Positions 62,401-64,000 of a stretch of DNA of 64,000 nt are shown piece by piece. The translations under genes were made by a program, and so were the position numbers. Numbering within the stretch: position 1 is the stretch's first letter; every line of letters starts with the position of its first letter. The notes below the pieces were generated by a model, which was not told the DNA's origin, did no database searches, and saw nothing but the letters and a program-made list of their open reading frames with translations. The DNA is from Odiellus spinosus (Eukaryota; Arthropoda; Arachnida; Opiliones; Phalangiidae): the NCBI GenBank assembly GCA_963920705.1, contig OY987231.1:24068200-24132199 (forward strand), in the 5' to 3' direction.

Positions 62401-63907
62401 GTCAATATCTCGAGGAGTATTTTTTCTTATTGGTTTTTATCGCGCCGCTCGCATCAAGCAAGCAGCTGCCTCTTTTACGGCTATACGAGCCCTATATTAT
62501 AAGAAGGAGCTGAAATAGATATCTAGCTAGTCGCGAGGATAATGGGCTTAACACGTAATGGCTCCTCAAGCACCCTCCTCCTCCTCCTCCCTTGACTATC
62601 CCCCGGAATCTTTAGCCAGATTCAATATACATAGGCGAATTGTTGGCCCGGGAAAAAAAGACGAAATAAGAATAGGGAGAGGAGGAACGGGATCGAGCTA
62701 AATGCGTTTCTGATATCCGACGAATAAAAATAGGGACAAGGCAGAGTCCTTACGTTAAAAAGAGACCCCATTCTTCTATCATACAATAGTAATTGTAACG
62801 TAGAAAGGGCTACAAATGAACAAATACCTAAACAAAGTAATGAAAAACAAGAACAGGGTTGCCACAGTCTTTTCAGATTTAAATTCACTGATTTTTCCAG
62901 GTTTTTTCCCTGATATTTTCCAACGAGTTTCCCTGACCGTTTCGGCTAATGCTACCCAATTTTTAACCTTTTATTGTTTATATAATCGCGTTCGCCAAAC
63001 TTTGTTGCAGGCGTATCTTTGTTCTAATCTATACAACTGACACGCCGTCAGCTGAGAATCTTTTCCGCGGATAATGATCGCAATTTCGTGGCTCCTCGAA
63101 AGATCTTTATTAATTCCCTGACTTTTTAAAATATCTTAAAATTCCCCGACTGTTTTGGTTCATTTTCAAATTGCCTGATTTTTCCCTGACCCGTGGCAAC
63201 CCTGAAGAATCACGATGTGAATAATTGAAGAAAAAAAATGGGGAATTTGAATATTTTGAATAAATGTCGCTTCCCTTAACATCACGTGATTTAAGTTCCT
63301 AACGGCGCTATTTTATTACGCAATCAAAATGCAATTTGGGTAAAATTTCTAGAAAGATCGTTAAAAATCAATTGGGAGTGTATACTCGCGTGCCACAAAA
63401 ACAGTTACTGCAAAAGTAATAAATATAACAACGCTTGTCCGTCGCTAACGCTTAAGTTTTTAAACATTACGTTATTAAATTTAAAGAATTTACGAAATAT
63501 TTTAGGCCCAATTAAATTATATTTCAAACTCACGCGATTAATGGAAATAACGTTATCACGTGACCCGTATAACCACTAACAACGCCGTGGCATAAATCTA
63601 AACAAATTGGCGAATTAAATAATAATTAACAAAGCGAATGTAATCCTTAGAATATAATTAAATTAACAAGATCGCTACTTCGTGGTTAAGAAAAAAAAAA
63701 ACGTTTATTTAATTAAGTTTTCCTAAAAACAATTATTTAATGGGTTTTTATCTTACCCCCCCCCCCCCATAAAGTATAACGCGGTCTAGTAATATCCTCG
63801 AAATATAATTAAGGGATTGAAAAAAAAAAAAATTATGGCAAAAAGATGATATTTGGAACGAAACTCAGTAACTCACCGGCGAACAAAAAGGCTAAAATCC
63901 AAATCAT
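791..63907 (-). CDS. Dscam: Dscam-family Ig/FN3 cell adhesion receptor, 21 exons, 3' end outside window
   Basis: This is the whole visible coding span of a Dscam-type single-pass membrane receptor, a homophilic adhesion molecule used in neuronal wiring and, in some arthropods, immunity. Twenty-one exons, each with an AG acceptor and a GT (once GC) donor, join in a consistent frame: 3,913 nt, about 1,304 residues. Domain order is leader, Ig1 to Ig9, FN1, FN2, an FN5-like domain and FN6. Most junctions are phase 1, as is usual for shuffled Ig and FN3 domains. Residue matches to arthropod Dscam include GLRQ in Ig1, YDEYVIRGN in Ig2, GYYVGYK in FN2 and the KDGGCP-like DGGCP of FN6. The canonical FN3, FN4 and Ig10 are not found. 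The transmembrane helix, cytoplasmic tail and stop codon are not in the window. Family assignment is very secure; the exact paralogue (Dscam1-, Dscam2- or chelicerate-type) is not. Confidence 0.95.
874..2127 (-). other. Intron 20 (1.25 kb)
   Basis: Splits FN6 and holds the TIR element at 1,111-1,376. Otherwise AT-rich with nothing recognisable. Confidence 0.55.
1111..1376. mobile_element. MITE-like foldback with about 33-bp ends
   Basis: GTTTATCGTTTAAAATCGAC at 1,111 (to 1,143, ending CCTAATCCACTAGT) pairs with the complement of 1,343-1,376 (CTTTATCGTTTAAATAGCAG...CCTAATCCACTAGT) with a few mismatches. A related end, CTTATCGTTTCAAATAGCAG followed by CCTAATCCACTAG, lies near 58,193-58,230, where the sequence after it also matches the interior (AATATTAAACTA.AAATAAAT). 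So this is a dispersed family. Confidence 0.7.
2128..2338 (-). CDS. Dscam: Dscam exon 20: first part of FN6
   Basis: 211 nt, phase 1 in and phase 2 out, GTGAGT donor. It encodes EPIPPNESQLIVRNVTSLSL, NSWGDGGCPIKHFVVQYRME and ERQWNLLSS..LSPGTW. W.DGGCP(I/M).(H/S)F.(V/L)EY is the signature of the last FN3 domain of Dscam. The final TG of the tryptophan codon is completed by exon 21. Confidence 0.95.
2577..2995. mobile_element. hAT-like MITE, 419 bp, 41-bp TIRs, 7-bp target duplication
   Basis: The ends at 2,577-2,617 and 2,955-2,995 are inverted repeats of 41 bp with one mismatch. They begin CAGAGGTATATAATAAC, and CAGAGG is a common hAT start. A 7-bp direct repeat ATATCAC flanks both sides (2,570-2,576 and 2,996-3,002). 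The TIR contains a CCCTTCGGGGGGAAG stem that can fold on itself. A 61-codon frame inside is not a transposase. Confidence 0.88.
3572..3597. repeat. A26 homopolymer
   Basis: An uninterrupted A run on the plus strand in intron 19. Confidence 0.85.
4664..4737. repeat. Branched inverted repeat
   Basis: TATTGATGGGC (4,664-4,674) pairs perfectly with GCCCATCAATA (4,727-4,737). Inside, CACGG (4,674-4,678) can pair with CCGTG (4,716-4,720), and GTGGAAG (4,678-4,684) with CTTCCAC (4,697-4,703). It folds as a branched, cloverleaf-like structure but lacks tRNA A and B boxes. Confidence 0.65.
4888..5073 (-). CDS. Dscam: Dscam exon 19: second half of the FN5-like domain
   Basis: 186 nt, phase 1 at both ends, GTAGGA donor. 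It encodes GQMLVYRREGEEWLEIQLPP, EELSCGSPYQFYIYAFNRAG and KGNPCQVVALKTEGN. The L.CG(S/T).YQ.Y..(A/G)FN..G.G motif with its cysteine is specific to the post-Ig10 FN3 domain of Dscam, which is why I call this FN5 rather than FN3. Confidence 0.94.
5074..9877 (-). other. Intron 18 (4.8 kb) within the FN5-like domain
   Basis: Holds the MITE at 9,241-9,519 and simple repeats such as (CT)n at 7,249-7,262 and (GA)n near 5,118-5,134. No additional exon seen. Confidence 0.55.
9241..9519. mobile_element. MITE, 279 bp, 34-bp perfect TIRs, 7-bp target duplication
   Basis: Positions 9,241-9,274 (CAAGGAGGATCAGAGAAGGA...) and 9,486-9,519 are exact reverse complements over 34 bp. A 7-bp direct repeat ATTAGGC flanks the element at 9,234-9,240 and 9,520-9,526. 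The interior has no coding capacity. The superfamily is not assignable from the ends alone; a duplication of seven rather than eight is seen also for the element at 2,577-2,995. Confidence 0.88.
9878..9976 (-). CDS. Dscam: Dscam exon 18: first half of the FN5-like domain
   Basis: 99 nt, phase 1 at both ends, GTAAAG donor. It encodes DPPSPPILRAVALTSTSVRL, TWHSPENKITRVS. The DPPSPP linker follows TLEL of FN2 without disturbance. Joined to exon 19 it gives TRVSGQMLVYRREGEEW, matching the G(Y)xLxY(K/R)xExGEW motif of the FN3 domain that follows Ig10 in canonical Dscam. Confidence 0.92.
10373..10470. repeat. 98-bp foldback with 18-bp arms
   Basis: GGTTTCATCAGATTTAAC at 10,373-10,390 pairs with GTTAAATCTGATTAAACC at 10,453-10,470 with one mismatch. 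Non-coding, in intron 17. Confidence 0.7.
12508..12541. repeat. (TTTTA)n microsatellite
   Basis: Six or so copies of TTTTTA/TTTTA in a row within intron 17. Confidence 0.8.
12827..13136. mobile_element. MITE-like element with 23-bp inverted ends
   Basis: TTAAAGGGAAACTATAAGCT at 12,827 onward (to 12,849) and the complement of 13,114-13,136 (TTAAAGGGAAACTGTAAGCT...) match at 22 of 23 positions. The interior is AT-rich and non-coding. A target duplication is not clear. TTTAAAGGGA-type ends recur elsewhere (for example 55,127, 58,153 and 62,100), suggesting a dispersed family. Confidence 0.65.
13551..13572. repeat. (GA)n microsatellite
   Basis: Eleven GA/GG dinucleotides, followed about 60 bp later by short ACACAC and (GA)n tracts at 13,621-13,646. 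Confidence 0.8.
14345..14624 (-). CDS. Dscam: Dscam exon 17: rest of FN2, with a glycine insert
   Basis: 280 nt, phase 0 in and phase 1 out, GTAAGT donor. It encodes GRIKGYYVGYKPFGSTEPF, IENLNRDTKYVVVVQAYNAR and GPGPLSDEVIAQTLEL. NG.I.GYY(V/I)GYK and the L...T.Y.(V)VVQA.N..G.GP.S motif are diagnostic for Dscam FN2. A GGGG run in EGDVVGGGGECD is an unusual loop insertion. The next exon found is FN5-like, so FN3, FN4 and Ig10 are skipped. Confidence 0.95.
14625..15175 (-). other. Intron 16 (551 bp)
   Basis: Splits FN2. AT-rich, nothing recognisable. Confidence 0.55.
15176..15246 (-). CDS. Dscam: Dscam exon 16: start of FN2
   Basis: 71 nt, phase 1 in and phase 0 out, GTAAGC donor. It encodes VPGGPPTAIRVISGSSTSLR then ASWQ. 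The tryptophan of the FN3 B-strand is the penultimate codon. It is too short to show as a long open frame, but the acceptor, donor and phase agree with exon 17 and give SWQAPLSSLQHG across the junction. Confidence 0.9.
15247..16426 (-). other. Intron 15 (1.2 kb)
   Basis: Nothing recognisable apart from AT-rich sequence and short A or T runs. Confidence 0.5.
16427..16597 (-). CDS. Dscam: Dscam exon 15: second half of FN1
   Basis: 171 nt, phase 1 at both ends, GTGAGA donor. It encodes SWESGKNREVLVGSERMET, EDLTPTTDYHFRLAAENIIG and LSDYTPVTSATTSEEG. The L.P.T.Y..R..AEN.IG signature of the G-strand side of Dscam FN1 is clear. Confidence 0.94.
16598..17358 (-). other. Intron 14 (761 bp), with a heat-shock-element-like cluster
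   Basis: This intron splits FN1. Its 3' third (minus sense) carries the GAA/TTC cluster described at 16,742-16,882. The rest is plain AT-rich sequence. Confidence 0.6.
16742..16882. promoter_or_regulatory. Cluster of heat-shock-element-like motifs
   Basis: The heat shock factor consensus is alternating nGAAn units, as in GAAnnTTCnnGAA. Exact matches occur at 16,742-16,754 (GAATGTTCTAGAA), 16,784-16,796 (GAAAATTCTGGAA), 16,815-16,827 (GAACATTCTCGAA, preceded by TTC at 16,810) and 16,856-16,868 (GAACATTCTGGAA). Two-unit or near matches lie at 16,758-16,765, 16,836-16,846 and 16,875-16,882. The later copies form an imperfect 20-bp tandem repeat (TCTAGAACATTCTGAAAAA), so the cluster may be a satellite that merely resembles the motif. 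No heat-responsive gene is evident next to it. Confidence 0.5.
17359..17490 (-). CDS. Dscam: Dscam exon 14: first half of FN1
   Basis: 132 nt, phase 1 at both ends, GTAAGC donor. It encodes DRPDPPSQLSIVSVSSKTVT, LSWKTPFTGNAPLTKYILRF and KKAT. The PDPP linker, L.W tryptophan and GN(S/A)P(L/I)..YI pattern match the first FN3 domain after Ig9 in Dscam. Confidence 0.94.
17491..18859 (-). other. Intron 13 (1.4 kb)
   Basis: AT-rich sequence with a short C/G palindrome near 18,108-18,130. An open plus-strand frame at 17,556-17,780 and a minus-strand one at 17,528-17,818 overlap each other and lack features. Confidence 0.5.
18860..18972 (-). CDS. Dscam: Dscam exon 13: second half of Ig9
   Basis: 113 nt, phase 2 in and phase 1 out, GTAAAG donor. 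It encodes EEVVIERADRTDTGLYSC and VASNAYGQEKKTLQLTVQ, with RT(D/E)..D(T/S)G.Y.C.A.NA(Y/F)G closing the ninth Ig domain. It is followed by the FN1 exon as in canonical Dscam. Confidence 0.93.
18973..19306 (-). other. Intron 12 (334 bp)
   Basis: A short intron without recognised elements; it contains a CpG-rich stretch around 19,180-19,260. Confidence 0.6.
19307..19454 (-). CDS. Dscam: Dscam exon 12: first half of Ig9
   Basis: 148 nt, phase 1 in and phase 2 out, GTCAGT donor. It encodes VPVHFKMPFEALTVARNDAV, ISCDAQGEIPITRLWFKDG and QTLKNAAYA. The cysteine and tryptophan of an Ig fold are in place. It is one of only two visible exons that end in phase 2, and the partner exon 13 starts in the matching phase. 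Confidence 0.92.
19755..19928 (-). CDS. Dscam: Dscam exon 11: second half of Ig8
   Basis: 174 nt, phase 1 at both ends, GTAGGC donor. It encodes LMNGSLVFREIEPEDRGRFM and CEASNGVGAALSTVINLKVH, with CEA.NG(I/V)G..LS.VI as the characteristic end of Dscam Ig8. The acceptor is GAG-CAG; using the upstream AG the exon starts at 19,931 and gains one alanine. Confidence 0.93.
20034..20156 (-). CDS. Dscam: Dscam exon 10: first half of Ig8, GC donor
   Basis: 123 nt, phase 1 at both ends. It encodes APPRWKIEPRDLDVLEGNRA, IDCQATGKPEPRVLWKK and SLP. The only donor that keeps the tryptophan and the frame is CAG|GCGAGT, a GC-AG intron with an otherwise ideal consensus. An alternative GTAAAC donor after CQAT is in phase but would delete the core tryptophan of the Ig fold. 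Joined to exon 11 it gives KKSLPDLDSGDFK. Confidence 0.88.
20157..23557 (-). other. Intron 9 (3.4 kb)
   Basis: Nothing recognisable beyond scattered CpG-rich patches (for example around 20,460-20,700 and 21,400-21,500) and short open frames on both strands. No Ig-type exon found. Confidence 0.5.
23558..23866 (-). CDS. Dscam: Dscam exon 9: Ig7 domain, with a six-glycine insertion
   Basis: 309 nt, phase 1 at both ends, GTAACT donor. It encodes VPPAITPIVAGPNLQEGMR, LTCSVYGGDPPIRIRWFKDG and GTYTCVASNDAAA, a whole Ig7 in one exon; the exon coding the end of this domain is the largest variable cluster (exon 9) in fly Dscam1. FGGGGGGVDV follows the WFKDGQS motif, a glycine loop coded by GGAGGAGGAGGCGGA. 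Only one Ig7 exon is visible, so no alternative Ig7 array is supported. Confidence 0.94.
23867..24862 (-). other. Intron 8 (1.0 kb)
   Basis: Purine- and pyrimidine-rich tracts near 23,880-24,080, including a G run at 23,963-23,974. No second Ig7 exon is seen. Confidence 0.55.
24863..25024 (-). CDS. Dscam: Dscam exon 8: second half of Ig6
   Basis: 162 nt, phase 1 at both ends, GTAAAC donor. It encodes LGRRHKTFPNGTLLVQDV and GKYTCIAESPNGEKARREM with the second Ig6 cysteine. Joined to exon 7 it gives WEKGGKVLPLGRRH, matching the WEK(G)G.xLP.xRR pattern of Dscam Ig6. Confidence 0.94.
   Translation of the reverse strand: MVKCFLWVVDIRRFLTEPCWFRTSIKSRMLANTLASPNPQMGKKLVGKCTSKF
25025..26270 (-). other. 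Intron 7 (1.25 kb)
   Basis: AT-rich with no repeat that I recognise. A plus-strand open frame at 25,438-25,845 of about 135 codons begins with GTG and has no family features. Confidence 0.55.
26271..26678 (-). CDS. Dscam: Dscam exon 7: Ig5 and first half of Ig6
   Basis: 408 nt, the largest exon, phase 1 at both ends, GTGAGT donor. It encodes SEPPLLLRGF, LKCAATGNPLPQITWFSFG and YECRVENDYG of Ig5, then GPPYIRDLSNLTVIAKQSVVVACPV and ITWEKG of Ig6. Fusing Ig5 with the start of Ig6 in one exon follows the Dscam exon plan. The acceptor is CAGCAG: the first AG (26,680-26,679) gives TCA and an open frame, the second would give TAA directly at the junction. Confidence 0.94.
26776..26850. repeat. 19-bp perfect inverted repeat in the 213-bp Ig4-Ig5 intron
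   Basis: ATTGAGAAATGGCACTCGG at 26,776-26,794 and its exact complement at 26,832-26,850 flank a 37-nt loop that can pair further through CTCGC/GCGAG. The hairpin fills about a third of intron 6 (26,679-26,891) and would form in the pre-mRNA between the donor and the acceptor. Confidence 0.85.
26892..27161 (-). CDS. Dscam: Dscam exon 6: Ig4 domain
   Basis: 270 nt, phase 1 at both ends, GTAAGA donor. It encodes LNCTVSGQPLDSVEWRKN with first cysteine and tryptophan and GMYQCFVANEDG with the second cysteine, closing the set of four N-terminal Ig domains. The QRDKGMYQCF pattern is typical of Dscam Ig4. The acceptor is GAGCAG, so a 3-nt longer form starting at 27,164 is possible (one extra alanine), because both AGs keep the frame. 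Confidence 0.94.
27162..27545 (-). other. Intron 5 (384 bp)
   Basis: A short intron with no repeat or motif that I can support. The polypyrimidine tract on the minus strand before the Ig4 exon ends in a GAG-CAG tandem acceptor. Confidence 0.6.
27546..27842 (-). CDS. Dscam: Dscam exon 5: Ig3 domain
   Basis: 297 nt, phase 1 at both ends, GTAAGG donor. It encodes a complete Ig domain in a single exon: SVPPRVTHV linker, VLPCVAQGYPVPRHQWF with first cysteine and tryptophan, and GNYVCVVTNDVGEE with the second cysteine. In fly Dscam1 this domain is split into constant exon 5 and variable exon 6, whereas here the intron is absent, so there is no room for an exon 6-type choice. Confidence 0.95.
30400..30432. 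repeat. A33 homopolymer
   Basis: An uninterrupted run of 33 A on the plus strand, about 860 bp from the left end of the giant foldback. No retroelement body is recognised beside it. Confidence 0.85.
31294..31313. repeat. Terminal mini-hairpin of the foldback, left end
   Basis: TAGAACCC and GGGTTCTA form an 8-bp perfect stem around a GGTA loop, 4 bp from the left end of the element. The mirror copy is at 40,989-41,008 at the right end. A hairpin next to the terminus may mark the real transposition end or a recombinase site; this is inference. Confidence 0.75.
31628..32132. repeat. Nested secondary foldback, left arm
   Basis: TAATGTTATTCTATG at 31,628 returns as CATAGAATAACATTA ending at 32,132. 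Further pairs inside include CTTACCTTTCAGATTTATTT with its complement near 32,070-32,097 and GACTAATTTCATAATTTTA with its complement near 32,020-32,040. The two halves are diverged, unlike the near-identical main arms. The centre is an 18-bp perfect stem (AAAACCTAAGCCTAATTT, 31,848-31,865 with 31,869-31,886) on a 3-nt loop. Confidence 0.8.
32226..35075. repeat. Tandem array, left arm (91- and 100-bp units)
   Basis: The anchor AAAGGGCA recurs at 32,268, 32,359, 32,450 and 32,541 (91-bp spacing), then at close to 100-bp spacing (32,642, 32,742, 32,841, 32,941 and onward) to 35,038, about 29 units. The consensus contains TTTTAATTGGGATTAAAGGG, GTAGAGATTTGACTGAATCA, AGTGCGGCTGCC and AGCTATTAACATC. 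The outer 91-bp units form a separate subtype with GATTTCGCTGCGGCTGTCGG. Units differ by point changes and one-base indels. Confidence 0.9.
35076..35534. repeat. Inner arm block, left, with 75-bp direct repeat
   Basis: After the array comes GGGCTAGTCTTTTAATATAG, then a 75-bp unit (AAGTGACAGATATTATATCA...) at 35,131 and 35,206 with a partial restart at 35,281. Each unit has a perfect 7-bp stem GTCTTTG/CAAAGAC on a CGAA loop (35,156-35,173 and 35,231-35,248). TTTTCTTTTAAAACAT-type repeats follow, then a segment ending CATTAAATTTCGCT. The mirror block in the right arm has a single 75-bp unit. Confidence 0.85.
35535..36366. repeat. Central spacer of the foldback with a 149-bp tandem duplication
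   Basis: The only non-palindromic part of the element. AAAACATTATCCATGGATTA begins at 35,931 and again at 36,080, giving two near-identical 149-bp copies, each ending near CTCGACTAAAGTCGA, a small palindrome. A third AAAACATTATCCA start appears near 36,243. There is no open reading frame of note, so the spacer does not encode a transposase. Confidence 0.8.
36367..36754. repeat. Inner arm block, right
   Basis: Reverse complement of 35,076-35,534 but with one rather than two copies of the 75-bp unit. It reads TCTGTCACTTCAGACATTC, then the GTCTTTGTTCGCAAAGAC hairpin near 36,650-36,671, then the complement of the array junction (GACTAGCCCTTTAAAAAG). Confidence 0.85.
36755..40076. repeat. Tandem array, right arm (inverse orientation)
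   Basis: The reverse complement of the left array, with about 33-34 units. It is some 470 bp longer than the left array. A block of about 597 bp is repeated within it: the variant TTAATTCCAATTAAAAAAA followed by the GATGGTAATACCTCCGG unit occurs at about 37,784 and again at about 38,381, while the left arm has this variant pair once (around 33,780-33,930). This explains most of the extra length as an unequal exchange in one arm. Confidence 0.88.
40170..40674. repeat. Nested secondary foldback, right arm
   Basis: Mirror image of the nested foldback at 31,628-32,132. Its central 18-bp stem lies at 40,416-40,454. Because it is present in both main arms with the same internal divergence, it predates formation or homogenisation of the large inverted repeat. 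Confidence 0.8.
43791..43949 (-). CDS. Dscam: Dscam exon 4: second half of Ig2
   Basis: 159 nt, phase 1 at both ends, GTAAGC donor. It encodes GKFSVLPTTGELLVRNAQAEDG then FKCHVKNTLSG with the second Ig2 cysteine, and ends GKLVVTG. This is the counterpart of the hypervariable exon 4 of insect and crustacean Dscam1. Only one copy is visible; the intron on its 5' side is just 147 bp and the 16-kb intron on its 3' side shows no second GKxxVLP..GEL-type exon. Confidence 0.93.
44097..44258 (-). CDS. Dscam: Dscam exon 3: first half of Ig2
   Basis: 162 nt, phase 1 at both ends, GTACGTACG donor. It encodes YEIRVYDEYVIRGNSAVMRC, the hallmark N-terminal part of Dscam Ig2, then VPSYVKDYVVVTSW with the core tryptophan, ending at an FPHSSLG junction. 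The exon length and the split point in the middle of the domain match fly Dscam1 exon 3, which is spliced to one of the alternative exon 4 variants. Here only one downstream partner (43,791-43,949) is found. Confidence 0.95.
50384..50415. repeat. A32 homopolymer
   Basis: An uninterrupted run of 32 A on the plus strand (poly-U in the Dscam pre-mRNA). A shorter T run lies near 50,176-50,191. No retroposed body next to it is recognised. Confidence 0.85.
55186..55370. repeat. 89-bp tandem duplication
   Basis: The motif beginning GCTTCTACCCGA recurs at 55,186 and 55,275, and GGCTTCTCGCG restarts it at about 55,364, giving two full 89-bp units and a partial third. Each unit contains AAAGTCGCGCCG and CAGGGGCCAATTGAAAATAC. 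The copies differ at only a few positions. Non-coding, inside intron 2. Confidence 0.8.
55803..55893. repeat. Perfect 31-bp inverted repeat (foldback)
   Basis: Positions 55,803-55,833 (TTCACACGGACC...) and 55,863-55,893 (...GGTCCGTGTGAA) are exact reverse complements over 31 bp, separated by 29 bp that can pair further through CGCTA/TAGCG. The flanks AAAGCCGGA and TACGCTTTTA are imperfectly complementary, so the element probably extends a little outward. It is consistent with a small MITE of the same type as 59,265-59,446. Confidence 0.85.
56404..56440 (-). other. G-quadruplex-forming motif on the sense strand
   Basis: The plus strand carries eight CCC runs (56,404-406, 408-410, 412-414, 418-420, 422-424, 426-428, 434-436, 438-440). 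On the minus strand, which is the sense strand of Dscam, this gives eight GGG runs with loops of one to five nucleotides. That satisfies the usual G-quadruplex rule several times over, both in DNA and in the pre-mRNA. Confidence 0.75.
58193..58300. mobile_element. Partial second copy of the 1,111-1,376 element family
   Basis: It contains the same end motif and about 70 bp of matching interior (AATATTAAACTAAAAATAAA, TTTAAAACTAATC, AACTTAGCTGGATT) as the element in intron 20. The opposite end was not located, so the copy is probably truncated. A TTTAAAGGGAGAATGCAG motif precedes it at about 58,155. Confidence 0.6.
59265..59446. mobile_element. Possible foldback MITE with TTCAC termini
   Basis: The left end GAAGCTCCGTTCACACT and the right end, read in reverse complement, AAAGCCGCGTTCACGCT, match at most positions. 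They resemble the ends of the foldback at 55,803-55,893 (AAAGCCGGATTCACACGG). No clear target duplication is seen and the inverted repeats are imperfect, so this is a weak call. Confidence 0.4.
61384..61707 (-). CDS. Dscam: Dscam exon 2: Ig1 domain
   Basis: 324 nt, phase 1 at both ends, GTAAGT donor. It encodes a complete I-set Ig domain: LACSSQG with the first cysteine, INW with the core tryptophan, GLRQLRKDGSLAF on the central strands, and YRCTATNSAG with the second cysteine. The GLRQ..DG.L.F.PFR.E.YR..(V/I)HA pattern is characteristic of Dscam Ig1 and separates it from other Ig adhesion molecules. In fly Dscam1, Ig1 with Ig2 to Ig4 forms the horseshoe that governs homophilic contact. Confidence 0.95.
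61708..63876 (-). other. Intron 1, with one hAT-like MITE
   Basis: No exon is recognised in these 2.2 kb. The interval holds the MITE at 62,854-63,204, short CT-rich and (CTC)n tracts near 62,380 and 62,575, and C and A homopolymers near 63,757-63,770 and 63,820-63,831. Open frames here are short and lack family features. Confidence 0.6.
62854..63204. mobile_element. hAT-like MITE, 351 bp
   Basis: The ends are perfect 12-bp inverted repeats, CAGGGTTGCCAC at 62,854-62,865 and GTGGCAACCCTG at 63,193-63,204. CAGGGTTGCCA is a familiar terminus of hAT-superfamily non-autonomous elements. A 5-bp direct repeat, AAGAA, flanks both ends (62,849-62,853 and 63,205-63,209); hAT normally makes 8-bp duplications, so this is imperfect. 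The interior is rich in CCCTGA/TTTTCC motifs and has no coding capacity. It sits in intron 1 of Dscam. Confidence 0.7.
63877..63907 (-). CDS. Dscam: Dscam exon 1: start codon and signal peptide
   Basis: The exon reads MIWILAFLFA and then one base of the next codon, followed by a strong GTGAGT donor. The nearly uninterrupted hydrophobic run is what is expected of the core of a secretory signal peptide for a type I membrane protein. A purine (G) is at -3 of the ATG. Its phase 1 donor fits the Ig1 exon acceptor, giving ..FAATENVAAPLGPSF.. across the junction, where cleavage is likely. The leader is short, so an additional upstream coding exon cannot be fully excluded, but the in-frame stop upstream argues against it. 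Confidence 0.75.
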
Positions 63908-64000
63908 TCCGTTGCCAATAAAAAAAATCTTTATATATTCCAAAAATGATGTTTCCGCGAATGGGAATCCTTAACCAGAGCGTCTTATCAATCACCAGCG
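63908..64000 (-). other. 5' UTR or leader upstream of the start codon
   Basis: On the minus strand the frame of the start codon is open upstream to a TAA at about 63,962-63,964, with no earlier in-frame ATG, which supports the ATG at 63,905-63,907 as the start. A TATATAAAG motif lies about 24 nt upstream of that ATG; this is too close to serve as an ordinary TATA box for this start and may be chance. No promoter can be assigned. Confidence 0.4.

Overview
The window is one long stretch of an animal genome, about two thirds A+T, without bacterial-type genes. It holds most of a single large gene on the minus strand: a Down syndrome cell adhesion molecule (Dscam) family receptor, read from about 63,907 down to 791. 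I could place 21 coding exons (3,913 nt, about 1,304 residues) whose splice phases all agree. They cover a start codon with a short hydrophobic leader, nine immunoglobulin (Ig) domains and four fibronectin type III (FN3) domains. The transmembrane segment, cytoplasmic tail and stop codon must lie beyond the left edge. Residue motifs match arthropod Dscam closely. The FN2 domain joins directly to an FN5-like domain, so FN3, FN4 and Ig10 of the canonical 10 Ig + 6 FN layout are not seen. From memory of the literature, loss of these same domains is known in chelicerate shortened Dscams, so an arthropod, perhaps a chelicerate, is my best guess; this is inference. Ig2, Ig3 and Ig7 are each encoded once, so I see no mutually exclusive exon clusters of the insect Dscam1 kind.

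Layout from the 5' end of the gene (high to low coordinates): 63,908-64,000 leader/5' UTR; 63,907-61,384 signal exon, intron 1 (with a 351-bp hAT-like MITE) and the Ig1 exon; 61,383-44,259 a 17-kb intron with small repeats, a 31-bp perfect inverted repeat, an 89-bp tandem duplication and a G-quadruplex motif; 44,258-43,791 the two Ig2 exons; 43,790-27,843 a 16-kb intron dominated by a 9.7-kb foldback element (31,290-41,012); 27,842-18,860 Ig3 to Ig9; 17,490-14,345 FN1 and FN2, with a cluster of heat-shock-element-like motifs inside the FN1 intron; 9,976-791 FN5-like and FN6 domains split by introns holding further MITEs.

The most unusual object is the 9.7-kb foldback element. It has two nearly identical inverted arms of 4.2 and 4.6 kb around an 832-bp spacer. 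Each arm carries a terminal mini-hairpin, a nested and older 505-bp foldback, about 29 to 34 tandem units of 91-100 bp, and a palindromic inner block. It has no recognisable transposase and sits between the Ig2 and Ig3 exons, so the Dscam pre-mRNA would contain a multi-kilobase hairpin. It resembles Drosophila Foldback/Galileo elements or hairpin-RNA loci in architecture only; I recognise no sequence family.

All coordinates come from reading the sequence by eye. No database search, alignment or folding program was run.
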